Source: Massilia agri (GTDB taxonomy: Bacteria; Pseudomonadota; Gammaproteobacteria; Burkholderiales; Burkholderiaceae_D). From it: 64,000 bases of DNA. A program made the position numbers and the translations under genes. The notes under the pieces were generated by a model. The model had not been told where the DNA came from. It worked only from the letters and a program-made list of their open reading frames with translations, and did not search any database. Location of the stretch: the NCBI RefSeq assembly GCF_024753255.1, contig NZ_JANUHA010000002.1, positions 62,001-126,000 of the forward strand, given 5' to 3'. Of the stretch, positions 27,274 through 36,503 are shown piece after piece (the first letter of the stretch is position 1; every line of letters starts with the position of its first letter).

Positions 27274-28383
27274 TCAAGGCGCCGCGTCGCCTGCTTTCTC
27301 CGCGATCGGCCGTGCGTGGCGCACCAGCGCCACCAGCATCTTGCCCGGCTCCTCGTTGAACATCTCGCGCGCCGAGTGCTCGAACCAGACCAGCGCCTTC
27401 GAGGGCGCTTTTACCTTTTCGAACCATTCGGCCGCCAGGCTGGCCGACACGTTGTAGTCGTGGCGGCCGTTGAGCAGGATGAGCGGGCATTTAAGGTTCG
27501 CCACCTTGCTGAAATCTGTCGACACCGTCTCCACCAGCAGGCGTTCGGTCGAGATGTCGTTGGCCTTCCACATGGTGGCGAGGTCGGCGTCCGAATACTC
27601 GGGCGCCAGGCGGGCCGCGGCGCCTTCGTGATCGAAGTTGCGGCGCCCATGCACGGCGCCGCCGTAGTGCCCCAGCCATTTACGCTGCAGGAAGATGTCG
27701 GCCAGCCTGATCGGCCGTCCCGGCGCGGCATAGTCGCCGAGCGCTTCCAGCTCGCGCACCGCCTGGACATTGCCATCGCGGCGGGCGGCATCGAGCGCGA
27801 AGCGCAGGCCGCGCCGCTCGCCCTCGGGCCCGTTGGTGGCCTGCCCGGCGCCAATGTAGGCGTGCAGCCATTCCGGACGGCGCTGCGCCACCTCGAGTCC
27901 GAGCGTGCTGCCCCAGGAATGGCCGAGCACGAAGATGCGTTCCTTGCCGAACTCCCTGCGCAGCCAGGCGACCATCTCCACCGCATCCTCGACCATGCGC
28001 GCGCGCGTGATGGTCGGCGTCACCACGGCCGGGTCGTTGGCCGCATAGGTCTTGCCGGCGCCGCGCTGGTCCCACTGCACCACCGTGAAGTAATCCTCCC
28101 AGCCGCGCTGGAAGTACCAGCTGGTCGGCATGCTGACGTAGCCCGGCCCGCCGTGGATCATCAGGAGGATGGGATTGCGGCGGTCGACGCCGCGCACCGA
28201 GATCCACTGGTCGATGCCGCCGATGCGCACGGCCTGGGTCCGTTCGATGCCCTCGGGCGTGACGATGCGCCGCATGTCGGCGACGATCTTGACCGCTTCG
28301 GCGCGGCTCGCGGGTTTCTGTGCGTGGGCCGGGAGGAATGCGGCGCACAAGGCCAGGAAGCAGGCAAGACGGGGAAGTCGCAT
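27274..28383 (-). CDS. Exported alpha/beta hydrolase, proline-iminopeptidase-like
   Basis: A 369-residue protein with a signal peptide (MRLPRLACFLALCAAFLPAHA, cleavage near residue 21). It carries the HGGPG oxyanion motif at about 76-80 and the nucleophile elbow GHSWGS near 153-158, as in prolyl iminopeptidases (S33). The catalytic His is probably in the late LVWFEHSAREMF. The start at 28383 is preferred to a longer one because it places the signal peptide at the N-terminus. It may release N-terminal proline or hydrolyse another ester or amide in the periplasm. It converges with metE at a 6-bp gap. Confidence 0.85.
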   Translation of the reverse strand: MRLPRLACFLALCAAFLPAHAQKPASRAEAVKIVADMRRIVTPEGIERTQAVRIGGIDQWISVRGVDRRNPILLMIHGGPGYVSMPTSWYFQRGWEDYFTVVQWDQRGAGKTYAANDPAVVTPTITRARMVEDAVEMVAWLRREFGKERIFVLGHSWGSTLGLEVAQRRPEWLHAYIGAGQATNGPEGERRGLRFALDAARRDGNVQAVRELEALGDYAAPGRPIRLADIFLQRKWLGHYGGAVHGRRNFDHEGAAARLAPEYSDADLATMWKANDISTERLLVETVSTDFSKVANLKCPLILLNGRHDYNVSASLAAEWFEKVKAPSKALVWFEHSAREMFNEEPGKMLVALVRHARPIAEKAGDAAP

Positions 28384-28454
28384 GGGAATCCTGAAGAATC
28401 GGTGAACGCCCCACGATACCGCAAGGCGTGCACATCGTCGACTGCCGGGTTCGC

Positions 28455-28508
28455 TGTCCGGCCTGTCCGGCCGACTGTCCGGGACCATATTGACGGACAC
28501 TGCGGACA
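28455..28508. promoter_or_regulatory. Cluster of TGTCCG / CGGACA half-sites (candidate enhancer for sigma54 activator)
   Basis: TGTCCG occurs at 28455, 28464 and 28476, and its complement CGGACA at 28494 and 28503. The pair at 28476-28481 / 28494-28499 forms a dyad with a 12-bp spacer. The cluster lies about 50-115 bp upstream of the sigma54 promoter, the normal enhancer distance. The likely binder is the response regulator encoded in the same operon; this is inference. A similar array lies at 53654-53759. Confidence 0.7.
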
Positions 28509-28554
28509 CCGCGCACGGCAGCGCGATTCCAGCAAAATCAGGCACTTGCAATAC

Positions 28555-28570
28555 TGGCACGGATCATGCA
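28555..28570 (+). promoter_or_regulatory. Sigma54 promoter of the efflux/two-component operon
   Basis: TGGCACGGATCATGCA matches the sigma54 consensus TGGCACG-N4-TTGCA with one mismatch and correct GG-N10-GC spacing. Transcription would begin near 28581, about 25 nt before the HlyD start codon. The operon itself encodes a sigma54-type activator. Confidence 0.8.
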
Positions 28571-28605
28571 TTGACACCCGCATCCAATGTTGTCAATGAG
28601 AAGCC

Positions 28606-29874
28606 ATGATCCGCGATACCTCACAACAAGACGCCGTCCTCACCCCGGCGCCCGTCCACAAGATCAAGCGCCGCGCCCTGTGGGTGGGCGGCCTGGTGGC
28701 CATCGCCGCGGTCACCGCCGCCGTGCTCGGCGCCTGGAGCAGCAGCGAACACTCGGTCAACGAAGCGCGCCTGCGCATCGCCGAAGTCAGCCGCGGCACC
28801 CTGGTGCGCGACGCCTCGGTCAACGGCCGCATCGTGGCCGCCGTCAGCCCGACCCTGTACTCGACCGCCCCGGCCACCGTCAACCTGAAAGTCGCCGCCG
28901 GCGACACGGTGAAAAAGGGCGACGTGCTGGCCGTGCTGGAGTCGCCCGACCTCACCGATGAACTCAAGCGCGAAGTCTCGAGCTACGAGCAGCTGAAAGC
29001 CGAGGTGGCGCGCCAGCAGATCCTGTCGCGCAAGCAGAAGCTGCTGGCCCAGCGCGAAGCCGACACCGCCGAGATCGAGCGCCTGTCGGCCCAGCGCACC
29101 CTGGAGCGCTACGAGGGCGTGGCCCAGGTCGGCATCATCGCCAAGATCGACTACCAGAAGGCCAAGGACGCCCTGAACTCGGCCGAGATCCGCGCGCGCC
29201 ACGCCACCCAGGCGGCCAACCTGGAAGGCGACGACGTGCAGCTGGCCCTGAAAACCAAGATCAACGAGCTGGAACGCCAGCGCCTGTCACTCGCCAACGC
29301 CCAGCGCCGCGTCGACGAACTCACCGTGCGCGCCCCGGTCGACGGCTTCATCGGCACCCTGAACGTCCAGAACCGCATGGTCGTCGCCGCCAATGCGCCC
29401 CTGATGACCCTGGTCGACCTGTCCAAGCTCGAGGTCGAGGTCGAGGTGCCGGAATCCTATGTGGCCGACATCGGCCTGGGGATGAACGCCGAGATCACCC
29501 TGCCTTCGGGCAAGGCCACCGGCAAGCTGTCGGCGCTCTCGCCCGAAGTCGTGCGCAACCAGGTGCTGGCGCGCGTGCGCTTCGACGGCGAGCAGCCCAA
29601 GGGCCTGCGCCAGAGCCAGCGCGTGACCGCGCGCCTGCTGATCGAAGAGCGCCCGAACGTCGTGATGCTGCCGCGCGGTCCTTTCGTCGAAAGCGAGGGC
29701 GGACGCTTCGCCTACAAGGTGGACAACGGCATCGCCGTGCGCACCCCGGTGCAGCTGGGCGCGACCAGCATTTCCGCCGTCGAGATCCTGTCGGGCCTGA
29801 AGCCGGGCGACAAGGTAGTCATCGCCGGCACCGATACCTTCAACAATGCCGCTCGCGTATCCATCAATCGCTGA
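28606..29874 (+). CDS. HlyD/MacA-family periplasmic adaptor subunit
   Basis: A 422-residue membrane-fusion protein. It has one N-terminal helix at about 24-44 (ALWVGGLVAIAAVTAAVLGAW), a lipoyl-type half-motif (GDTVKKGDVLAVLESPDL) near 100, a long coiled-coil hairpin at about 120-240, the second lipoyl half (VRAPVDGFIGTLNV) and a C-terminal beta-barrel ending in VVIAGTDTFNN. It should link the inner-membrane ABC transporter to an outer-membrane channel; no TolC gene is nearby. It is the first gene after the sigma54 promoter, with a 31-bp gap to the ATPase gene. Confidence 0.92.
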   Translation: MIRDTSQQDAVLTPAPVHKIKRRALWVGGLVAIAAVTAAVLGAWSSSEHSVNEARLRIAEVSRGTLVRDASVNGRIVAAVSPTLYSTAPATVNLKVAAGDTVKKGDVLAVLESPDLTDELKREVSSYEQLKAEVARQQILSRKQKLLAQREADTAEIERLSAQRTLERYEGVAQVGIIAKIDYQKAKDALNSAEIRARHATQAANLEGDDVQLALKTKINELERQRLSLANAQRRVDELTVRAPVDGFIGTLNVQNRMVVAANAPLMTLVDLSKLEVEVEVPESYVADIGLGMNAEITLPSGKATGKLSALSPEVVRNQVLARVRFDGEQPKGLRQSQRVTARLLIEERPNVVMLPRGPFVESEGGRFAYKVDNGIAVRTPVQLGATSISAVEILSGLKPGDKVVIAGTDTFNNAARVSINR

Positions 29875-29905
29875 ACAACCTGAAAAGACAAACAAGGAGA
29901 AACCC

Positions 29906-30610
29906 ATGCTGCGCATGACCAACCTGAGCAAGGTGTACCGCACCCACATGATCGAGACCCACGCGCTGCGCGGTTTCGAGATCGAAGTCAAGCAGGGCGA
30001 GTTCGTTACCGTCACCGGCCCTTCCGGTTCCGGCAAGACCAGCTTCCTGAACATCGCCGGCTTGCTGGAGGAATTCACCTCGGGCGAGTACGTCCTCGAC
30101 GGCGTCAACGTGAAGGGCCTGGACGATGCGGCCCGCTCGCGCCTGCGCAACGAGAAGCTCGGTTTCATCTTCCAGGGTTTCAACCTGATCCCCGACCTGA
30201 ACCTGTTCGACAACGTCGACGTCCCGCTGCGCTACCGCGGCTTCAATGCGAAGGAACGCAAGGAGCGCATCGAGGACGCGCTGTCGAAAGTCGGCCTGGC
30301 CTCGCGCATGAAGCACTTCCCGGCCGAGCTGTCCGGCGGCCAGCAGCAGCGCGTGGCGATCGCGCGCGCGCTGGCCGGCAGTCCGAAGCTGCTGCTGGCC
30401 GACGAACCGACCGGCAACCTCGATACCCAGATGGCGCGCGGCGTGATGGAGCTGCTGGAAGAGATCAACGCGGCCGGCACCACCATCCTGATGGTGACCC
30501 ACGACCCGGAACTGGCCGTGCGCACCCACCGCAACGTGCACATCATCGACGGCCAGGTCTCGGACCTGGTGCGCAAGGGCCCGACCCTGGTCGACAAGGC
30601 CACGGCATAA
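29906..30610 (+). CDS. MacB/LolD-type ABC transporter ATPase
   Basis: A 234-residue ATPase with Walker A GPSGSGKTS at about 39-47, the signature LSGGQQQRVAIARAL, Walker B LLLADEPTGNLD and the switch His in VTHDPEL. This is the LolD/MacB/FtsE subfamily that powers mechanotransmission rather than lumen transport. AAGGAG precedes the ATG at 29906. It works with the two FtsX-type permeases encoded next; cytoplasmic side of the inner membrane. Confidence 0.95.
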   Translation: MLRMTNLSKVYRTHMIETHALRGFEIEVKQGEFVTVTGPSGSGKTSFLNIAGLLEEFTSGEYVLDGVNVKGLDDAARSRLRNEKLGFIFQGFNLIPDLNLFDNVDVPLRYRGFNAKERKERIEDALSKVGLASRMKHFPAELSGGQQQRVAIARALAGSPKLLLADEPTGNLDTQMARGVMELLEEINAAGTTILMVTHDPELAVRTHRNVHIIDGQVSDLVRKGPTLVDKATA

Positions 30611-30623
30611 GGAGCGGCGCGCC

Positions 30624-31934
30624 ATGTTCTCCTACTACTTCAAGCTCGGCGTGCGCAGCCTGCGCCGCAACCCCGCGCTGACCGCGCTGATGGTGCTGAC
30701 CCTGGCCATCGGCGTGGCCGCCAGCGTTTCCACGCTTACCATCCTGCACGTGATGTCGGGCGACCCGATTCCCGAGAAGAGCGACCGCCTGTTCGTGCCG
30801 CTCGTGGACAACGGCCAGCTGGAAGGCTGGGTGCCGAGCGACGGGCGCAACGACGACCAGCTGGGCTACATCGACGCCGCCAACTTCCTCAAGAGCGGCC
30901 AGGGCGAGCGCCGCACCGCCATGTACGGCGTGATGCGCCCGGTCGAGCCGCCGCGCACCGACATCCCGGCCTTCAACGCTTCCGGCATGGCGCCGACCCG
31001 CGACTTCTTCGCGATGTTCAACGTGCCTTTCCTGCACGGCCAGGCCTGGACCGAAGGCGACGACACCCGCGGCGCCGACGTGGTGGTGCTGGGGCGCGAG
31101 ACCGCCGAGAAGCTGTTCGGTGACGCGAACCCGGTCGGCAAGCAGCTGCGCATCGGCGGCTTCCCCTATACCGTGGTCGGCGTGACCGATACCTGGGCGC
31201 CGGTGCCGCGCTACTACAAGCTGATCGGCGGCAGCCGCTTCGGCCAGGGCGAGGAATTCTTCATTCCCTTCTCGAACGCGCTGCGCCACGAGATGGGCCA
31301 CAACGGCAGCATGAGCTGCAGCGCCAACCGCGACCCCGGCTTCGCCAACCTGCTGCTGTCCGAATGCACCTGGATCCAGTTCTGGTTCGAGACCAGGTCT
31401 GCTTCCGACCGCGCCGAGCTGCAGTCCTGGCTCGACAACTACGCCAACGACCAGCGCAAGCTGGGCCGCCTGAAGCGCAATGCGCCGAACGAACTGTACA
31501 ACGTGATGGAATGGATGGAAGAGATGAAGGTCGTGGGCAACGACAGCAAGCTGCAGGCCTGGCTGGCGTTCGGCTTCCTGATCCTCTGCCTGGTGAACAC
31601 CGTCGGCCTGCTGCTGGCGAAATTCTCGGTGCGCGCCTCCGAGATCGGCGTGCGCCGCGCCCTGGGCGCCTCGCGCGCCGACGTGTTCAAGCAGTTCCTG
31701 ATCGAGACCGGCGTGGTCGGCCTGGTGGGCGGCGTGCTGGGCCTGGTGCTGGCCTTCGGCGCCCTGGCCCTGATCGGCATGCAGAGCCGCGGCATGGCGA
31801 TCGTCGCGCGCATGGACTGGCAGATGCTGCTGCTGACCTTCGTCATGTCGGTGCTGGCGGCCCTCCTCGCCGGCCTGCTGCCGACCTGGCGCGCCTGCCA
31901 GGTGACGCCGGCCATCCAGCTCAAGTCGCAATGA
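30624..31934 (+). CDS. FtsX/MacB-type ABC permease (first of pair)
   Basis: A 436-residue permease with the MacB topology: a helix at about 17-39 (LTALMVLTLAIGVAASVSTL), a large periplasmic domain to about 305, and three helices near the C-terminus. The conserved cytoplasmic ASEIGVRRALGASRADVFKQFLIE segment that contacts the ATPase is present. It starts 13 bp after the ATPase gene behind AGGAG. Together with the second permease it probably forms a heterodimer that expels peptides or lipid-active drugs from the periplasm or membrane. Confidence 0.92.
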   Translation: MFSYYFKLGVRSLRRNPALTALMVLTLAIGVAASVSTLTILHVMSGDPIPEKSDRLFVPLVDNGQLEGWVPSDGRNDDQLGYIDAANFLKSGQGERRTAMYGVMRPVEPPRTDIPAFNASGMAPTRDFFAMFNVPFLHGQAWTEGDDTRGADVVVLGRETAEKLFGDANPVGKQLRIGGFPYTVVGVTDTWAPVPRYYKLIGGSRFGQGEEFFIPFSNALRHEMGHNGSMSCSANRDPGFANLLLSECTWIQFWFETRSASDRAELQSWLDNYANDQRKLGRLKRNAPNELYNVMEWMEEMKVVGNDSKLQAWLAFGFLILCLVNTVGLLLAKFSVRASEIGVRRALGASRADVFKQFLIETGVVGLVGGVLGLVLAFGALALIGMQSRGMAIVARMDWQMLLLTFVMSVLAALLAGLLPTWRACQVTPAIQLKSQ

Positions 31935-31963
31935 CGAACCATTGACAAGAACGAGAGACCATC

Positions 31964-33199
31964 ATGGAAATCCGTCCCATCCTGTCCGCCCTGTTGCGGA
32001 ACAAAACCGGCCCGATCCTGGTTGCGCTGCAGGTCGCGCTGAGCCTGGGCATCCTGGCCAACGCCCTGCACATCGTCGAAGAGCGGCGCGCCGTGGCGGC
32101 ACGCCCTTCCGGCCTGGCCGACGAAGCCTCCACCTTCTATTTCCAGGTGCGCAACCTGAACACCGACGGCCCCGAGCAGATGCTGGCCACGATCCGGCGC
32201 GAGACCGAGGTCCTGCGCGCGGTGCCGGGCGTGGCCTCGGTGGCCCAGGTGTCGCAAATGCCGCTGTCGCGCAGCGGCAGCAACAACAGCGTCGCCGTCG
32301 ACCAGCGCCAGGAGCGCGAAACCGCGATCGCCTCGCAGTACGTGTCCGGCGACTCCCTGGTCAAGACCTTCGGCCTGAAGCTGGTCGAGGGCCGCGACTT
32401 CCTTCCGGGCGAGATCGTCGAGGTCAACGAGAACGAACAGCGCGAGCTGCCCAAGCAGGTCATCGTCACCAAGGCCCTGGCCGAGAAGATGTGGCCCGGC
32501 GCTTCCACGGCGATCGGCAAGCAGGTCTGGTTCGGCACCGGCGACGACGCCCTGTCCTCGCAGGTCGTGGGCGTGGTCGAGCGTCTCCAGTCCGCCCATG
32601 GCGAGATGGGCGAACGGGCCGAATTCTCCACCATCGTCCCGGCGCGCGTGTATGGCCGCCCCGGCAATATGTATGCGATTCGCACCGAGCCCGGCCAGCG
32701 CGACCGCGTCATCAAGGAAGCGGAAGAGGCGCTGCGCAAGTCCTCCGCCACCCCGGTCATCATGCAGGCCAAGACGGTCGAGGACGACCGCAAGAACCGC
32801 TACCGCGCCGACATGGCCCTGTCGTGGATGCTGATCACGGTGAGCGTCCTGCTGCTGCTCATCACCAGCAGCGGCATCGTCGGCATGGCCAGCCTCTGGG
32901 TCACCCAGCGCCGCAAGCAGATCGGCGTGCGCCGCGCCCTGGGCGCCCGCAAGCTCGACATCCTGCGCTACTTCATCCTTGAGAACTTCATGATCACCAG
33001 CGCCGGCGTGTTCGGCGGCGTGCTGTTCGGCCTGAGCCTGAACCACCTCCTGGTGACGAAGCTCGAGATGGCGCGCCTGCCGGCGACTTACCTGGTGGGC
33101 GGTGCGGTGGTGTTCTGGGCGCTCGGCATCCTGGCCGCCTACGGCCCGGCATGGCGCGCGGCCAGCATTTCGCCGGCGACCGCAACCCGCAGTGCCTGA
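31964..33199 (+). CDS. FtsX/MacB-type ABC permease (second of pair)
   Basis: A 411-residue permease of the same topology as its upstream neighbour: helix near 18-36, periplasmic domain with FYFQVRNLNTDG and GRDFLPGE segments, and three C-terminal helices with the coupling motif RRKQIGVRRALGARKLDILRYFILE. The sequences of the two permeases are clearly different, so they represent two distinct subunits rather than a recent duplication. It ends 30 bp before the regulator gene. Confidence 0.92.
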   Translation: MEIRPILSALLRNKTGPILVALQVALSLGILANALHIVEERRAVAARPSGLADEASTFYFQVRNLNTDGPEQMLATIRRETEVLRAVPGVASVAQVSQMPLSRSGSNNSVAVDQRQERETAIASQYVSGDSLVKTFGLKLVEGRDFLPGEIVEVNENEQRELPKQVIVTKALAEKMWPGASTAIGKQVWFGTGDDALSSQVVGVVERLQSAHGEMGERAEFSTIVPARVYGRPGNMYAIRTEPGQRDRVIKEAEEALRKSSATPVIMQAKTVEDDRKNRYRADMALSWMLITVSVLLLLITSSGIVGMASLWVTQRRKQIGVRRALGARKLDILRYFILENFMITSAGVFGGVLFGLSLNHLLVTKLEMARLPATYLVGGAVVFWALGILAAYGPAWRAASISPATATRSA

Positions 33200-33229
33200 T
33201 GTGTTTGCAGCAATGATATGCTTGTCGCC

Positions 33230-34561
33230 ATGCCCACTGTACTGATCATCGACGACAACGCCGCGGTCGCCATCGCTCTCGAGGTCCTGTTCTCCCTCCA
33301 CGACATCGCCTCGCTGCGCGCGGCTTCGCCGGAAGAGGGACTGGCCATTCTCGAGCGCGAGGCGGTGGACCTGGTCATCCAGGACATGAACTTCACGGCT
33401 GACACGACCTCGGGCGAGGAAGGCGTGGCCCTGTTCCGCGAGATCCGCCGGCGCCACCCCGACCTGCCGGTGATCCTGCTCACCGCCTGGACCCACCTGG
33501 ACGCGGCCGTGGAGCTGATCAAGGCCGGCGCCGCCGACTACCTGTCGAAACCCTGGAACGACGAGCGCCTGCTCACCACGGTCACCAACCTGATCGAGCT
33601 GGGCCAGGCCAACCGCGCCCTCAGCCAGCGCCTGCAGCGCGAACGCAAGGCCAGGCGCGAGCTGGAACAGAATTTCGACCTGCGCGGCCTGGTCTGGCAG
33701 GACCCGGCCACCGAACGCGTGCTCACCCTGGCCTGCCAGGTGGCGCGCGCCGACGTGCCGGTCCTGATCACGGGCCCGAACGGCACCGGCAAGGAGCGCA
33801 TCGCCGAGATCATCCAGGCCAATTCGCAGGTGGCGAACGGGCCCTTCGTGGTGCTCAACTGCGGCGCCCTGCCCTCCGAGCTGATCGAGGCCGAGCTGTT
33901 CGGCGCGGACGCCGGCGCCTACACCGGCGCCTCGAAAGCACGCGAAGGCAAGTTCGAGGCAGCCGACGGCGGCACCCTCTTCCTCGACGAGATCGGCAAC
34001 CTGCCGCTGGCCGGGCAGATGAAGCTCCTGCGCGTGCTGGAGACCGGCCGCTTCGAGCGCCTCGGCTCGAACCGCGAGCGCCAGGTCAAGGTGCGCGTGA
34101 TCAGCGCCACCAATGCCGACCTGTCCGCCATGATCCGCGCCGGGACCTTCCGCGAAGACCTGTTCTACCGCCTCAACGTGATCGAGCTGCGCCTGCCGCC
34201 ACTCGCCGCGCGTCCGGGCGACATCCTGCCCCTGGCCCTGTCCTTCCTGCGCGGGAAGACCCTGCATCCATCCGCGGAGAACGCCCTGCTGGCCCACAAC
34301 TGGCCCGGCAATGTGCGCGAACTGAAGAACGTGATGGCGCGCGCCAGCCTGCTGGCGCAAGGCGCGGTGATCAAGGCGGCCGACCTCGGCCTGCCGCTGG
34401 CCGTCGGGAGCAGCCACGATGCGGAACCCGACCGCGAGGCCATCGTCCAGGCCCTGGCCCGCGCCAATGGCGTGGTGGCCCAGGCGTCCAGCGAACTCGG
34501 ACTGTCGCGCCAGGCCCTGTACCGGCGCATGGAGCGGCTCGGCATCGCACGCACGGCATGA
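33230..34561 (+). CDS. Sigma54-dependent response regulator (NtrC family)
   Basis: A 443-residue three-domain activator. The receiver covers 1-115 with Asp8/Asp9, phosphoacceptor Asp52, Thr85 and Lys107. The AAA+ domain has Walker A GPNGTGKE at 182-189, the sigma54-contacting loop GAYTGA at 229-234 (Tyr for Phe, a tolerated variant) and Walker B GGTLFLDE at 247-254. A Fis-type helix-turn-helix is at about 403-440. The ATG at 33230 gives the canonical receiver start; one four codons earlier is also possible. It should activate the sigma54 promoter of its own operon and, I infer, that of the tld operon at 53.6 kb. Its stop overlaps the kinase start. Confidence 0.93.
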   Translation: MPTVLIIDDNAAVAIALEVLFSLHDIASLRAASPEEGLAILEREAVDLVIQDMNFTADTTSGEEGVALFREIRRRHPDLPVILLTAWTHLDAAVELIKAGAADYLSKPWNDERLLTTVTNLIELGQANRALSQRLQRERKARRELEQNFDLRGLVWQDPATERVLTLACQVARADVPVLITGPNGTGKERIAEIIQANSQVANGPFVVLNCGALPSELIEAELFGADAGAYTGASKAREGKFEAADGGTLFLDEIGNLPLAGQMKLLRVLETGRFERLGSNRERQVKVRVISATNADLSAMIRAGTFREDLFYRLNVIELRLPPLAARPGDILPLALSFLRGKTLHPSAENALLAHNWPGNVRELKNVMARASLLAQGAVIKAADLGLPLAVGSSHDAEPDREAIVQALARANGVVAQASSELGLSRQALYRRMERLGIARTA

Positions 34562-35913
34562 GCGGGGAGCGCCGGGGTTTTCGCCTCTCGCTGGTCACGC
34601 GCTGGTCGGCGCTGGTCGGCACCCTGCTCGCCCTCGGCATCCTGATCGCCCTCGGGCTGGACCACTTCTTCCCCGGGCAGCCGGTACTGGTCTTCTGCGC
34701 ATGCCTGCTGGCCATCGTCCCGATCTCCATCATCACCATCCGCTCGCAGATCCAGCCCATCCTGTCGCTGTTCCGCGCGCTGGAGGGCACGGTGACGAGC
34801 TACCGGGACGGCGACTTCTCCTTCAGCCTGCACTGGCCGCAGAACGACGAGCTGGCCGACCTGATCGCCGCCCACAACGAGCTCGGCAAGGTGCTGCGCG
34901 AGCAGCGCCTCGGCCTGGTGCAGCGCGAACTGCTGCTCGATACCATGGTCCAGAACACGCCGGTGGCCATGCTGCTGGTGACCGACTCCGGCGCCGGCAG
35001 CGGCGCCATCGTCTACGCCAACCTGGCCGCGCGCCAGCTGCTGTCCGAAGGCCGCAAGCTGGAAGGCCACCAGCTGGGCGAAGTGCTCGAACATGCGGCG
35101 CCGGCCCTGAAGGAAGCGCTGGCGCGCGGCGGCGACGGCCTGTTCACCGCCGGCGAAGCCGAGGACGAAGAGGTCTACCACCTGGCGCGCTCGAGCTTCA
35201 CCCTGAACGGCCGGCGCCACGAGCTGCTGCTGCTGCGCCACCTCACCCTTGAATTGCGGCGCCAGGAAGTGCAGACCTGGAAGAAGGTGATCCGCGTGAT
35301 CAGCCATGAACTCAACAACTCGCTGGCGCCGCTCGCCTCGCTGGCGCATTCCGGCGCGGAGCTGGTGCGGCGCGGCCAGACCGAGCGCCTGCCGCAGATC
35401 CTGCAGACCATCGGCGAGCGCACCCGCCACCTCGAAACCTTCATCCTCGGCTACGCGCGCTTCGCCAAGCTGCCGGCGCCGCGCCTGGAGCCGACGCCCT
35501 GGGACGCGTTTGTCGGCCGGCTGGCCGACCAGGTGGCCTTCCGCCTCGCCGGCGAACTGCCCTCGGCGCCGGCCTGGATCGATGCGGCGCAGATGGAACA
35601 GGCCCTGCTCAACCTGCTGAAGAACGCCCACGAATCGGGCTCCGTCCCTGGCGACGTCGAGCTAAGCGTGCGGCGGGTGCAGGACGCCCTGCGCATCGAC
35701 GTGCTGGACCGCGGCGCGGGCATGAGTGACGCCGTGCTCGCCAACGCCCTCGTGCCCTTCTATTCGACCAAGCGCAGCGGCACCGGCCTCGGGCTGGCGC
35801 TGGCGCGTGAGATCGCCGAAGCCCACGGCGGCCGCATCCTGCTGTCCAATCGCGAGGGCGGCGGCCTGGCCGTCACCCTCATCCTTCCCATCCTGCCCGG
35901 AAGCCCGGCATGA
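34558..35913 (+). CDS. Sensor histidine kinase with minimal periplasmic loop
   Basis: A 451-residue kinase. Two helices at about 15-34 and 43-61 are joined by only about eight residues (DHFFPGQP). A HAMP-like linker and a PAS-like domain (about 120-230) follow, with the H-box VISHELNNSLAPL (His250), N-box LLNLLKNAHES and GTGLGLALA. It should phosphorylate the response regulator whose gene it overlaps (ATGA, 34558-34561). The tiny loop means it probably senses through the membrane or through the co-encoded ABC transporter, as intramembrane-sensing kinases of the BceS/LiaS type do. That comparison is by architecture only. Confidence 0.92.
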   Translation: MSGERRGFRLSLVTRWSALVGTLLALGILIALGLDHFFPGQPVLVFCACLLAIVPISIITIRSQIQPILSLFRALEGTVTSYRDGDFSFSLHWPQNDELADLIAAHNELGKVLREQRLGLVQRELLLDTMVQNTPVAMLLVTDSGAGSGAIVYANLAARQLLSEGRKLEGHQLGEVLEHAAPALKEALARGGDGLFTAGEAEDEEVYHLARSSFTLNGRRHELLLLRHLTLELRRQEVQTWKKVIRVISHELNNSLAPLASLAHSGAELVRRGQTERLPQILQTIGERTRHLETFILGYARFAKLPAPRLEPTPWDAFVGRLADQVAFRLAGELPSAPAWIDAAQMEQALLNLLKNAHESGSVPGDVELSVRRVQDALRIDVLDRGAGMSDAVLANALVPFYSTKRSGTGLGLALAREIAEAHGGRILLSNREGGGLAVTLILPILPGSPA

Positions 35914-36503
35914 AAATCATCGGCAAGACCACCTCGATCAACGTCCGCAAGGTCTTGTGGACCTGCGCCGAACTCGGCCTGTCCTACGAGCGCGAGGACT
36001 GGAACGCCACGCACGCGGCGCTCAATCCGAATGCGATGGTGCCGGTGCTGGTCGATGGCGACCTGGTGCTGTGGGAGTCGAACACGATCTGCCGTTACCT
36101 GGCTACCCGATACGCTTCCGCGCTGCTGCCGGCGGACGCCCAGGGCCGCGCCCGTGTGGAGCAGTGGATGGACTGGCAGGCGACCGAACTGAACGCGGCC
36201 TGGCGCTATGCCTTCATGGCGCTGGTGCGCAAGTCGCCGCTCCACCAGGACCCTGCCCTGATCGCGGCCGGCATCGTCGCGTGGAACCGCCACATCGGCA
36301 TCCTCGACGCGCAGCTCGGCAAGACCGGCGCCTATGCCGCGGGTGAACACTTCACGCTGGCCGACGTCGTGCTCGGCCTGTCGGTCAACCGCTGGATGAT
36401 GACGCCGATGGCGCGGCCGGATTACCGCCACGTGGCCGCCTATTACGAGCGTCTAAGCGAACGGCAGGGCTTCCGCGAGTTCGGGCGCAACGGTATCGCG
36501 TAG
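35910..36503 (+). CDS. Glutathione S-transferase family protein
   Basis: A 197-residue GST with an N-terminal thioredoxin-like domain (MKIIGKTTSINVRKVLWTCAE, with the MVPVLVDGDLVLWESNTICRYLA glutathione-binding segment) and an all-helical C-terminal domain containing the AAGEHFTLADVVLG motif. It starts in an ATGA overlap with the kinase gene, so it may be cotranscribed with the efflux operon and detoxify related compounds. Its TAG stop is the first base triplet of a dispersed inverted-repeat element, so the original C-terminus may have been different. Confidence 0.9.
   Translation: MKIIGKTTSINVRKVLWTCAELGLSYEREDWNATHAALNPNAMVPVLVDGDLVLWESNTICRYLATRYASALLPADAQGRARVEQWMDWQATELNAAWRYAFMALVRKSPLHQDPALIAAGIVAWNRHIGILDAQLGKTGAYAAGEHFTLADVVLGLSVNRWMMTPMARPDYRHVAAYYERLSERQGFREFGRNGIA

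Noticed and set aside
31439-34417. 992-codon minus-strand frame opposite the permeases and response regulator
   Set aside because: The plus-strand genes have clear domains and ribosome-binding sites; the antisense protein shows only composition bias.
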